NCBI GenBank assembly: GCA_937958285.1
Contig: CALFXQ010000275.1
Location: 1 to 7,464 of the forward strand
Direction: 5' to 3'
From: an uncultured Fusibacter sp.
GTDB lineage: Bacteria; Bacillota; Clostridia; Peptostreptococcales; Acidaminobacteraceae
DNA: 7,464 bases
In this document: piece after piece, positions 1 to 5,999 of the stretch
Position numbering within the stretch: position 1 is the first letter of the stretch
Layout: each line of letters opens with the position of its first letter
Notes under the pieces: generated by a model
What the model saw: only the letters and a program-made list of their open reading frames with translations
The model's database searches: none
What the model was told of the DNA's origin: nothing
Made by a program: the position numbers and the translations under genes

Positions 1-832
1 GATTGAGTATTTCCCTTGACGTTTGGTTAATTAGAATAATTTCGCGCTTCTTGTCCACAGCGATTACGCCGCTTGCCATGCTGTTTAAGATTGCTTTTAG
101 CTCTGCATTTCTCGTCTCTAAGCTGCCCATAGCATCTAAAAGTGAGTGCCTCATCTGATTAAAAGAGTTGCCCAGTTGTCCAATTTCATCAGTTTGAGCA
201 GTGTACACAGCCTGTTCATAAGCGCCTTCAGCGATGCGGATTACGTCGGTATTGAGCCTCTTAATAGGGTCAGTCAGCCACTTGGCAAGATAGATACCCA
301 TAGCAACAACAACCACAAGTACGATTGCAAGGGCTACTAAAGTTGACTCTGTGACGGTGCGATTGAACTCTTTTAAGTAAATAATTGGCTTTGAAAGGCG
401 TATATAATAAGTTTGATCATTTTTTTCGAAGGGAATTGCAACATAAATTGCCTTTTGCTTAATGGTTTCACTATAGCGAACGGAGACGCCATAATCTAGG
501 TTTTCTTGGGCCTGATTGATTTCTGGGCGTCTTAAGTGATTGTCCATTTTCTTTGGGTTCTCGTAATTATCTGCGAGAACAACACCGTTCACATCGACAA
601 TGGTCAGACGCTGTTCTGTTTTTAGGGAAAGTTCCTCTACAAAAGACTGCGCTGTAGAAGCATCCCATGATTTGATCGTTGCAAGTTGTGTGACAAAATT
701 CAACTCATGCACAAGACTTTGAGTTACTTGTTTCTCAAGTGTTTCATAAATGCTGTTATTGGCAATCCAAGCAAATGCAGCGACCATAATAGCAGCTAAT
801 ACTAAAAAGGATGCGAGAATCTTTTTCCTCAT
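1..832 (-). CDS. phoR: PhoR-like membrane sensor histidine kinase, N-terminal part (3' end outside window)
   Basis: The first 277 codons are present and the reading frame is still open at base 1. Visible parts in order: a short basic N-terminus (MRKK) and membrane helix (about residues 5-24); an extracytoplasmic sensor region (about 25-160) with the pattern LTIVDVNGVVLADN, then NHLRRPEI and a YVAIPF strand, typical of the PDC-like sensor of PhoR/ResE/WalK-type kinases; a valine-rich second helix (about 164-184); a HAMP linker beginning KWLTDPIKRL and ending near DEIGQLGNSFNQM; then the start of a PAS domain (LKAILNSMASGVIAVD). The DHp histidine and ATPase domain must lie beyond the window. 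The ATG overlaps the stop of the upstream gene as ATGA and is preceded by AGAGGTGG. Family knowledge: PhoR phosphorylates a PhoP/PhoB regulator under phosphate limitation, with PhoU and Pst as inhibitory partners. The position just after pst-phoU favours PhoR, but from this half alone another PAS-HAMP kinase cannot be excluded. No response regulator gene precedes it here. Confidence 0.8.
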   Translation of the reverse strand, partial: MRKKILASFLVLAAIMVAAFAWIANNSIYETLEKQVTQSLVHELNFVTQLATIKSWDASTAQSFVEELSLKTEQRLTIVDVNGVVLADNYENPKKMDNHLRRPEINQAQENLDYGVSVRYSETIKQKAIYVAIPFEKNDQTYYIRLSKPIIYLKEFNRTVTESTLVALAIVLVVVVAMGIYLAKWLTDPIKRLNTDVIRIAEGAYEQAVYTAQTDEIGQLGNSFNQMRHSLLDAMGSLETRNAELKAILNSMASGVIAVDKKREIILINQTSREILN

Positions 833-2661
833 AAACCACCTCTCGAAGATGCGCACATACGCATGTTTTCTCGAATATATTGCGTCATGTCTTGAAGTTT
901 AACAAAGGGTTCTCTGAGCCGCTTTGCCTCTTTTTTTAGGTATCCTAATTGCTCACTAAACTTCTGAATACTCTCAAAGTAAGAGAGATCTCCGTGAAAA
1001 CCAGCCACAGAAAGTGCCGCAAGTTTGAACTGTCGTACAACGCCAAATCGATCTTCACTTGATAAATGACCTTGCAGAAGATGTTCATGATCATAAAACA
1101 TTCTTCGCCTATCCACAAATGCATCAACAATAGCATGGGCAATAAAACGCGAACGCTCAAAATCGCCCTCTACAAGCACAATAAAATCGTCTCCACCAAT
1201 ATGACCAATAAAACTCCCATAAGGGAAGCGTGATTTTACTTCGTGCTTTAGAATTTCAGAGACCGTTAAAATCATTTGATCTCCTCGTTCAAATCCATAC
1301 ACATCGTTGTAAACCTTAAAGTCGTTGATATCCACATACAGAACGCCTACATCCGAGGTATAGTGAATCACATCGGAGAGCACTCTATTGATTATGGGAT
1401 TGCCTGGCAAACCCGATAATGGGTTTAATTCTTTTGCTGCATCTCTTTCGTAAGTCAGTGTATACTCTATAATTTTTTTCATGGAAACCAGACCTAAGTA
1501 ACGCTGTCCCTGTATAAGTATAACATCATTATACAAGGTAGCATCAGGTCTTTCCATGGCTTTTTTTGCCACAATGTGAATAGGTGTATAAGCATCAACC
1601 ACTAGAGGTGAGGCCAACATCACATGCTCTATAGGCCGATTCATAAATAGCGCATAACCAAATTGTCCCGCAAGTTTTTCGTCGAGGGAAGCTTTTGTAA
1701 CTAAACCGATAGGATACCCCAATTGGGTCACAACGACACTCATTCTCCCTGTTTTTTGCATATACTCTTTTACAACAAGACAAGTGGTATCTGCTTCAAA
1801 TGTAGAGAGATTATGCGACGCATCCATCAAATGAGAAATATAGTGGTAATCCTGGGCGTAGTCTGAAAGATTTCGCGACAAATAACTATAACTCTGAAGT
1901 TTTTTTCTTACTTCTGAAATGATTTGGTCAAACCGTGGACTCGGTCTGCCCAAGTAGTATCCTTGACCAGCCTGAACACCTAAAAGCATCAGCGTCTTTA
2001 GTTCATCTTCAGTTTCTATTCCTTCGGCGATAAGGTGAATACTCGTATCGACAAGCGCTTCTACAAATGCCCTAATCAACGCTTGTTTAAAAGCATCTTT
2101 ATCGATATCTCGAATGAGGTCCATATCAATTTTGACATAATCCGGTCTTATCTCAGTCATGCTCTTTAGACCCGCATACCCTGCTCCTGCATCGTCAATT
2201 GCAATCACATACCCTTGTTTTCGATAGTGATCCAATATATTGACAAAAGAATCATAGTCGTGAATTGCGGTACGCTCTGTAATTTCAAAAACGATGCACT
2301 TCATCGATATGCCCAATGAGATTAGACTCTCTTGTGTAAGACCTGTTTGGAACTTAGGATCTTTTATTACATTAGGATCCACATTGATAAACATCTTTTG
2401 ACCAACGAGTAAACCCCTTGCACTTTCAAGCGCCTTCTGTCTGAAGAGCATTTCCAATTCCCACAATCTACCCAATTGTTGCGCCATTTCTATTAAGGCA
2501 ATTGGCGAGGCGAGTGCCGAGTCTTTTGGACCTCTCGAAAGTGCTTCATAGCCGATAATTTCACCGTTTTTTAGATTGACAATCGGCTGAAAGTGCGTCT
2601 CTACGAGGCCGCGTTCTAGGATAGTGTGAAAAAGGTAACTCTCTTCGTTACTGGGCTGCAA
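829..2661 (-). CDS. EAL-CBS-GGDEF cyclic-di-GMP phosphodiesterase/GGDEF protein
   Basis: This is a soluble protein of about 610 residues counted from the TTG at 2661. An N-terminal EAL domain (about residues 20-250) keeps the catalytic signature: EAL at 39-41, Asn93 in INVDPN, Glu126 in FEIT, the Asp pair 156-157 in IDDAGAGY, Lys177 in VKID, Glu213 in AEGIE and Gln233 in GQGY. It is therefore probably an active phosphodiesterase cutting c-di-GMP to pGpG. A middle region (about 290-402) looks like a pair of CBS domains, which in other proteins bind adenine nucleotides. A C-terminal GGDEF domain (about 412-584) has NPLSGLPGN, VDINDFKVYND and GGDDF at 489-493. The GGDDF variant and the absence of an upstream RxxD inhibitory site leave cyclase activity uncertain. 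There is no membrane segment. The frame continues upstream to 2730, but the only ATG there (2712) has no Shine-Dalgarno sequence; the TTG has GAGGGG 7 nt upstream. The gene overlaps phoU by 14 nt and the phoR-like gene by 4 nt. Confidence 0.9.
   Translation of the reverse strand: MQPSNEESYLFHTILERGLVETHFQPIVNLKNGEIIGYEALSRGPKDSALASPIALIEMAQQLGRLWELEMLFRQKALESARGLLVGQKMFINVDPNVIKDPKFQTGLTQESLISLGISMKCIVFEITERTAIHDYDSFVNILDHYRKQGYVIAIDDAGAGYAGLKSMTEIRPDYVKIDMDLIRDIDKDAFKQALIRAFVEALVDTSIHLIAEGIETEDELKTLMLLGVQAGQGYYLGRPSPRFDQIISEVRKKLQSYSYLSRNLSDYAQDYHYISHLMDASHNLSTFEADTTCLVVKEYMQKTGRMSVVVTQLGYPIGLVTKASLDEKLAGQFGYALFMNRPIEHVMLASPLVVDAYTPIHIVAKKAMERPDATLYNDVILIQGQRYLGLVSMKKIIEYTLTYERDAAKELNPLSGLPGNPIINRVLSDVIHYTSDVGVLYVDINDFKVYNDVYGFERGDQMILTVSEILKHEVKSRFPYGSFIGHIGGDDFIVLVEGDFERSRFIAHAIVDAFVDRRRMFYDHEHLLQGHLSSEDRFGVVRQFKLAALSVAGFHGDLSYFESIQKFSEQLGYLKKEAKRLREPFVKLQDMTQYIRENMRMCASSRGGL
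836..843 (-). promoter_or_regulatory. Ribosome binding site of the phoR-like gene, inside the upstream coding sequence
   Basis: AGAGGTGG lies 3 nt before the ATG at 832 and contains GAGGTG, a perfect match to the anti-Shine-Dalgarno complement. It encodes Arg-Gly-Gly near the C-terminus of the EAL-CBS-GGDEF protein. With the ATGA start/stop overlap it indicates translational coupling of the two genes. Confidence 0.75.
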
Positions 2662-3304
2662 AGTGTTTCCCCTCGACAGAATAAACGACCCACTCAGCAA
2701 TATTGGTGGCATGATCTGCCATACGTTCAAAGTACTTGGCTATCATGAGTATTCTAAGCAATTGTTCAACATCTGCATCTGGTTCACGAAGCATAGACGT
2801 GACATCGCGAATAACAAGCTGGTAGTAATCGTCAATAGCATCGTCACTTGCACAGATTAAACGCGCTTTTATCACATCTTGTTCGATAAAGCAATCTACG
2901 GTCATACGCACCATATCTTTAACCAGCTGTGCCATCTTTGGAATATCAACTAGCGGCTTCACGTACTGTTTATCAGCTAAAGCGATGGTAATCTTTGAGA
3001 TGTCACAGCAGTGATCGGCAATGCGCTCCATATCTGTGACTATCTTGATTGTAGAAAAAATCCTTCTCAAATCACTTGCTACCGGTTGCTGCGTAGAAAT
3101 AACGGCGATTGCGCGCTTCTCTATTTCTATTTCAAGAAAGTCAAAATAATCATCACCTTTAATAACAGATTCAGCCAATGCCACATCCTGCTGCAAAAGC
3201 GCACGAATGGTATTGTCAATTGCCTTCTCAATAGAAGTACCCATTGTAATCAACGACTCTGTTAATTCGCGAATCTCTGTATCTAGCATAACTCTTAACG
3301 ACAT
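2648..3304 (-). CDS. phoU: PhoU, phosphate transport/signalling regulator
   Basis: The product has 218 residues, the usual PhoU length, and is a cytoplasmic all-helical protein. PhoU links the Pst transporter to the PhoR kinase: when phosphate is ample it helps keep PhoR inactive and restrains uptake. The family is two repeated three-helix bundles, each with a metal-binding E/DxxxD motif. Both are visible: RIFSTIKIVTDMERIADHCCD (about 81-101, with Glu93, Asp97 and Asp101) and RILMIAKYFERMADHATN (about 184-201, with Glu193 and Asp197). The N-terminus (DTEIRELTESLITMGTSIEKAID) is also typical. The ATG has AAGGAGAG 6 nt upstream, so the start is well supported. The gene follows pstB after a 108-nt spacer, the longest gap in the cluster, and overlaps the next gene by 14 nt. 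No anomaly is seen. Confidence 0.96.
   Translation of the reverse strand: MSLRVMLDTEIRELTESLITMGTSIEKAIDNTIRALLQQDVALAESVIKGDDYFDFLEIEIEKRAIAVISTQQPVASDLRRIFSTIKIVTDMERIADHCCDISKITIALADKQYVKPLVDIPKMAQLVKDMVRMTVDCFIEQDVIKARLICASDDAIDDYYQLVIRDVTSMLREPDADVEQLLRILMIAKYFERMADHATNIAEWVVYSVEGKHFAAQ
2669..2674 (-). promoter_or_regulatory. Ribosome binding site that decides the TTG start of the EAL-CBS-GGDEF gene
   Basis: GAGGGG is followed by a 7-nt spacer (AAACACT) and TTG at 2661-2659. The site sits inside the last codons of phoU (Glu-Gly of its C-terminal SVEGKHFAAQ). It supports a start 14 nt before the end of phoU, against the longer readings from 2730 or 2712, which would overlap phoU by 83 or 65 nt and lack a visible Shine-Dalgarno sequence. 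Confidence 0.65.
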
Positions 3305-3412
3305 AGTTTTCTCTCCTTAGTATTCTTTGACAATAAAAAAACCACTGATTTAAGATCCAAGAGCAATAGCATACTTAAATACTTAAATGCTTAAATGCTT
3401 AATTCTATTGTA
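3305..3412 (-). promoter_or_regulatory. pstB-phoU intergenic spacer with repeats and a T-run (possible attenuator or processing region)
   Basis: This 108-bp, AT-rich spacer is the only sizeable non-coding stretch in the window. Read on the minus strand it holds four tandem 8-mers, then CTTAAAT (3354-3348), a run of seven T (3341-3335), and the phoU Shine-Dalgarno sequence AAGGAGAG (3318-3311). The ATTTAAG of any of three repeat copies can pair with CTTAAAT to give a 7-bp, mostly A-T stem (19-nt loop for the nearest copy), with the T-run 6 nt downstream. This is too weak to call a terminator. No convincing -35/-10 pair was found. A role in setting phoU expression relative to pstCAB is a guess. 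Confidence 0.35.
3373..3404 (-). repeat. Four tandem 8-bp repeats between pstB and phoU
   Basis: On the minus strand the copies read AATTAAGC, ATTTAAGC, ATTTAAGT and ATTTAAGT, without gaps. The 8-bp period does not match the 11-bp period of known Pho boxes (E. coli PhoB 7+4, Bacillus PhoP 6+5), so it is not called an operator. It could be a slippage-prone simple repeat. Confidence 0.8.
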
Positions 3413-4168
3413 TCAACCAAATCTACCAGTAATATAGTTTTCTGTACGACTATCTCTTGGTGTATTGAACAATTGTACAGTGTTATCGAATTCTACAACT
3501 TCGCCATTTAAGAAAAATGCCGTTTGATCGGATATTCGACCCGCCTGCTGCATATTGTGAGTAACAATGACAATTGTATACTCTTTTTTCAACTCACCAG
3601 CTAACTCTTCAATCTTTGCTGTTGAAATTGGGTCAAGTGCTGAAGTTGGCTCATCCATTAAGACAACTTCTGGTGAAATCGCCAATGCCCTTGCAATACA
3701 GAGGCGTTGCTGTTGGCCACCAGACAAACCAAATGCATTCGCTTTTAGGCGATCTTTAACTTCGTCCCAAATTGCTGCTTGTTTCAAGGAGTGCTCGACG
3801 ATTTCATCTAATTGCGTGCGCTGTTTAATACCATGTGCGCGAGGACCATAGGCAACATTGTCGTAAATACTCATTGGAAATGGATTGGGCTTTTGAAATA
3901 CCATACCCACCTTTTTTCGCAAGTGGATTACATCGTAATCCTTGTAAATGTCTTGTTCATCGAGATGTACGCTTCCTGTTATTTTAACATTTTCAATAAG
4001 GTCATTCATGCGATTTAGCGTTCTTATGAAGGTCGACTTTCCACAGCCAGAAGGGCCGATTAATGCCGTAATACTCTTGTCTTTAATTGTCATATTCACG
4101 TCTTTTAATGCATGCATATCTCCGTAAAAGAGATTGAGCTTTTGTATTTCAAACTTAGTTGTATTCAT
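3413..4168 (-). CDS. pstB: PstB, ATPase subunit of the phosphate ABC importer
   Basis: The product has 251 residues, the normal PstB size, and is peripheral on the inner face of the membrane. It hydrolyses ATP to drive phosphate import through PstC and PstA. All ABC motifs are intact: Walker [10 protein letters not shown] (38-46), Q-loop Gln92 in [11 protein letters not shown], a PstB hallmark, signature LSGGQQQRL (148-156), Walker B VVLMDEP (168-174) followed by the D-loop SALD, and H-loop His204 in VTHNM. The C-terminal [11 protein letters not shown] also matches the PstB family. The ATG is preceded by AAGGAG with a 5-nt spacer. The gene follows pstA after 30 nt, so it belongs to the same transcript. 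Nothing is missing or odd, and the identification is firm because KPNPFP separates PstB from other ABC ATPases. Confidence 0.98.
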   Translation of the reverse strand: MNTTKFEIQKLNLFYGDMHALKDVNMTIKDKSITALIGPSGCGKSTFIRTLNRMNDLIENVKITGSVHLDEQDIYKDYDVIHLRKKVGMVFQKPNPFPMSIYDNVAYGPRAHGIKQRTQLDEIVEHSLKQAAIWDEVKDRLKANAFGLSGGQQQRLCIARALAISPEVVLMDEPTSALDPISTAKIEELAGELKKEYTIVIVTHNMQQAGRISDQTAFFLNGEVVEFDNTVQLFNTPRDSRTENYITGRFG

Positions 4169-4198
4169 GACGACTCCTTTTTTAAAATGGGATTTGTT

Positions 4199-5056
4199 CT
4201 ACTCTGCTCGTTGTTGAAACTTATTGCGAAGGAAAATTGCAAGGCCATTAAAGCTCAAAAGAAGTGTCATTAATACAATAATCCCAGCGGCTGCAACTTC
4301 TTGAAATTCCTTTTGCGGTCTTGATGTCCAGTTGAAAATTTGAATGGGAAGTGCGGTATATTGATCCATAATGGATTCTGGCGTAAATGCCACATAGCCG
4401 ACGGCCCCAACCATAATTAAAGGTGCTGCTTCGCCAAGCGCTCTAGAAATTGCTAAAATCGATCCGGTAAGTATACTCGGCATTGCATAAGGTATTACGA
4501 CACCTTTTAGCGTTTGAAGCCTTGTAAGACCAAGGGCAAGTGATCCTTGATATAAGGATTTCGGTACACTTTTTAGGGCTTCTTGAGATGTTACGACAAT
4601 GACTGGTAATATGAGCAGTGCCAGTGTAAATCCACCTGCCAATACACTTCGGCCAAAGCCTGCACCACGTACAAAAACTGCAAGGCCCAGCATACCATAA
4701 ACAATCGAAGGCACTCCGGCCAGATTTGAAATATTTACTTGAATCCAGTGTGCCATTTTACCCTTGCCACCGAATTCCTCAAGGTATATTGCCGTTCCTA
4801 CACCAATGGGCAATGCGATGATAATGGTAGTTGAGATTAGCCAAACACTGCCGACAAGTGCTGATTTAATACCCGCCTTTGATGCCATTCTGGAAGGAAA
4901 ACTCGTTAAAAAACTCCAGTTCAACTTTTGAAGTCCTTGAGAAAATATTTGCAATAGCAACAAGACTAACATCAGAATGCCAAAAGCGACACAAAACATT
5001 ACAATGTATTTAAAGAGCGCATCCACGCGCTTTTTTTTCTGGATATATGAATTCAT
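4199..5056 (-). CDS. pstA: PstA, phosphate ABC importer permease subunit
   Basis: The product is an inner-membrane protein of 285 residues that pairs with PstC to form the phosphate channel. There are about six hydrophobic helices: roughly 15-38, 66-92, 109-130, 139-157, 193-220 and 254-277. The ABC permease EAA loop, which contacts PstB, is at about 170-208 (GSLALGLTRLQTLKG through ISRALGEAAP). NLAGVPSIVYGMLGL is typical of Pst permeases, and AALPIQIFNW-like text near 235-243 (TALPIQIFNW) is typical of PstA. The start is set at ATG 5056, with AAGGGAG 7 nt upstream and only 1 nt after the pstC stop. A longer reading from a TTG at 5098 would add 14 polar residues and overlap pstC by 41 nt, and is less likely. 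The gene ends with TAG 30 nt before pstB. Confidence 0.96.
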   Translation of the reverse strand: MNSYIQKKKRVDALFKYIVMFCVAFGILMLVLLLLQIFSQGLQKLNWSFLTSFPSRMASKAGIKSALVGSVWLISTTIIIALPIGVGTAIYLEEFGGKGKMAHWIQVNISNLAGVPSIVYGMLGLAVFVRGAGFGRSVLAGGFTLALLILPVIVVTSQEALKSVPKSLYQGSLALGLTRLQTLKGVVIPYAMPSILTGSILAISRALGEAAPLIMVGAVGYVAFTPESIMDQYTALPIQIFNWTSRPQKEFQEVAAAGIIVLMTLLLSFNGLAIFLRNKFQQRAE

Positions 5057-5057
5057 A

Positions 5058-5999
5058 TTAATACTCCCTTCGGAATCGCTTGACGATAAAGCGCGCAAAA
5101 ATATTCAGTGCAAACGTCATGAGAAACAGAAGTAAACCAACTGCGAAAACTGTGTAATACGCAGTTGAACCATGTGGGATATCGCCCATACTAATACTTA
5201 CCATGTAACCGGTCATCGTCTGTACCGATGTAAGAGGATTTAAAGTAATCTTTGGGGTTGCACCTGCAGCTATTGCCACAATCATCGTTTCACCAATCGC
5301 TCTAGAGATTGCAAGAACGAATGAAGCGATAATACCCGAGAGTGCTCCTGGAACCACCACTTTCGTAGATACTTCAAAAGTTGTAGATCCCAGTGCTAGT
5401 GCACCTTTTCGCATTGCATCGGGCACTGCATTCATTGCATCTTCACTAAGTGATGCTACCATTGGAATGATCATAATGCCAAGGGCAATAGACGCAGAAA
5501 GTACATTAAACACCTCTAAATCAGGGAGTAACACTCTGAGTATCGGGGATATTGCCGTCAAGGCGAAATAACCGTAAACAATAGAAGGCACACCCGCCAG
5601 TATTTCTAAAATAGGCTTCAAAACTGCCCTTACCTTTTTGTGTGCATACTCACTCATATAAATTGCAGCCCCTAAACCAATAGGAATTGCAATTAGACAT
5701 GCAAAAAAAGCGATGAGCAGTGTGCCATTTACAAGTGGAAGCACGCCAAAATGCTCTGGTTTAAGTACCGGTGCCCATGTTTTACCCGTTAAAAACTCAA
5801 TAATAGAAACATGTTTAAAAAAGTTGTAAGACTCGAGCAACAACAGCGTGACAATTCCTACAGTTGTCAGTATTGTCACCGTGGAAAAGAGCAATAAAAT
5901 GCCCTTGACCACCTTCTCAGAAACTTCTAATTGCTTATCCCGCTTGGTTTTCTGTTGTTGTTTCACTTTCAATGTAGCCACTCCATTCGTCTGCTCCAT
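5058..5999 (-). CDS. pstC: PstC, phosphate ABC importer permease subunit
   Basis: The product is an inner-membrane permease of 313 residues that forms the phosphate channel with PstA. A polar, Lys/Gln-rich N-terminal tail of about 30 residues precedes the helices at roughly 33-56, 88-114, 131-153, 166-184, 222-246 and 280-303. Family signs are TWAP and FGVLPLVNGTLL after the first helix, LAGVPSIVYGYFAL, and the EAA loop with RKGALALGSTTFE followed by ISRAIGETM (about 197-239). The start at ATG 5999 is supported by AGAGGAGG 8 nt upstream. It lies 65 nt inside the end of the chemoreceptor gene in another frame, so the first 20-odd codons of pstC also encode the receptor tail. A TTG ten codons in, with GGAGTGG before it, would be a weaker alternative. 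No pstS is adjacent: the usual neighbour upstream is replaced by the chemoreceptor. Confidence 0.96.
   Translation of the reverse strand: MEQTNGVATLKVKQQQKTKRDKQLEVSEKVVKGILLLFSTVTILTTVGIVTLLLLESYNFFKHVSIIEFLTGKTWAPVLKPEHFGVLPLVNGTLLIAFFACLIAIPIGLGAAIYMSEYAHKKVRAVLKPILEILAGVPSIVYGYFALTAISPILRVLLPDLEVFNVLSASIALGIMIIPMVASLSEDAMNAVPDAMRKGALALGSTTFEVSTKVVVPGALSGIIASFVLAISRAIGETMIVAIAAGATPKITLNPLTSVQTMTGYMVSISMGDIPHGSTAYYTVFAVGLLLFLMTFALNIFARFIVKRFRREY
5064..5070 (-). promoter_or_regulatory. Ribosome binding site of pstA, inside the end of pstC
   Basis: AAGGGAG is followed by a 7-nt spacer (TATTAAT) that contains the pstC stop codon, then ATG at 5056. The site overlaps the codons for the last Arg-Glu of PstC. 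It fixes the pstA start and suggests that ribosomes finishing pstC re-initiate on pstA. Confidence 0.8.

Noticed and set aside
146..340. Plus-strand 64-codon frame antisense to the HAMP region of the phoR-like gene
   Set aside because: The minus strand reads continuously as a kinase here; the plus-strand frame has no motif.
945..1783. Minus-strand alternative frames within the EAL-CBS-GGDEF gene (945-1160 and 1595-1783)
   Set aside because: They sit inside a well-supported domain-bearing gene and have no motif of their own.
3335..3354. T7 run before phoU as a rho-independent terminator
   Set aside because: The only stem found is 7 bp with a single G-C pair and a loop of 19 nt, and the T-run is 6 nt away; this is not enough for a terminator call.
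3373..3404. Tandem repeats as a PhoP/PhoB operator
   Set aside because: Known Pho boxes repeat every 11 bp with TTAACA- or CTGTCAT-like cores; these repeat every 8 bp with a TTAAG core.
3011..3851. Plus-strand open frames opposite phoU and pstB (for example 3011-3265 and 3567-3851)
   Set aside because: They lie fully antisense to firmly identified genes, show no family motif and have Cys/Ser-rich composition typical of antisense shadows.
5057..5098. TTG at 5098 as the start of pstA
   Set aside because: It would overlap pstC by 41 nt and add 14 polar residues, while ATG 5056 has an ideal AAGGGAG at 7 nt.
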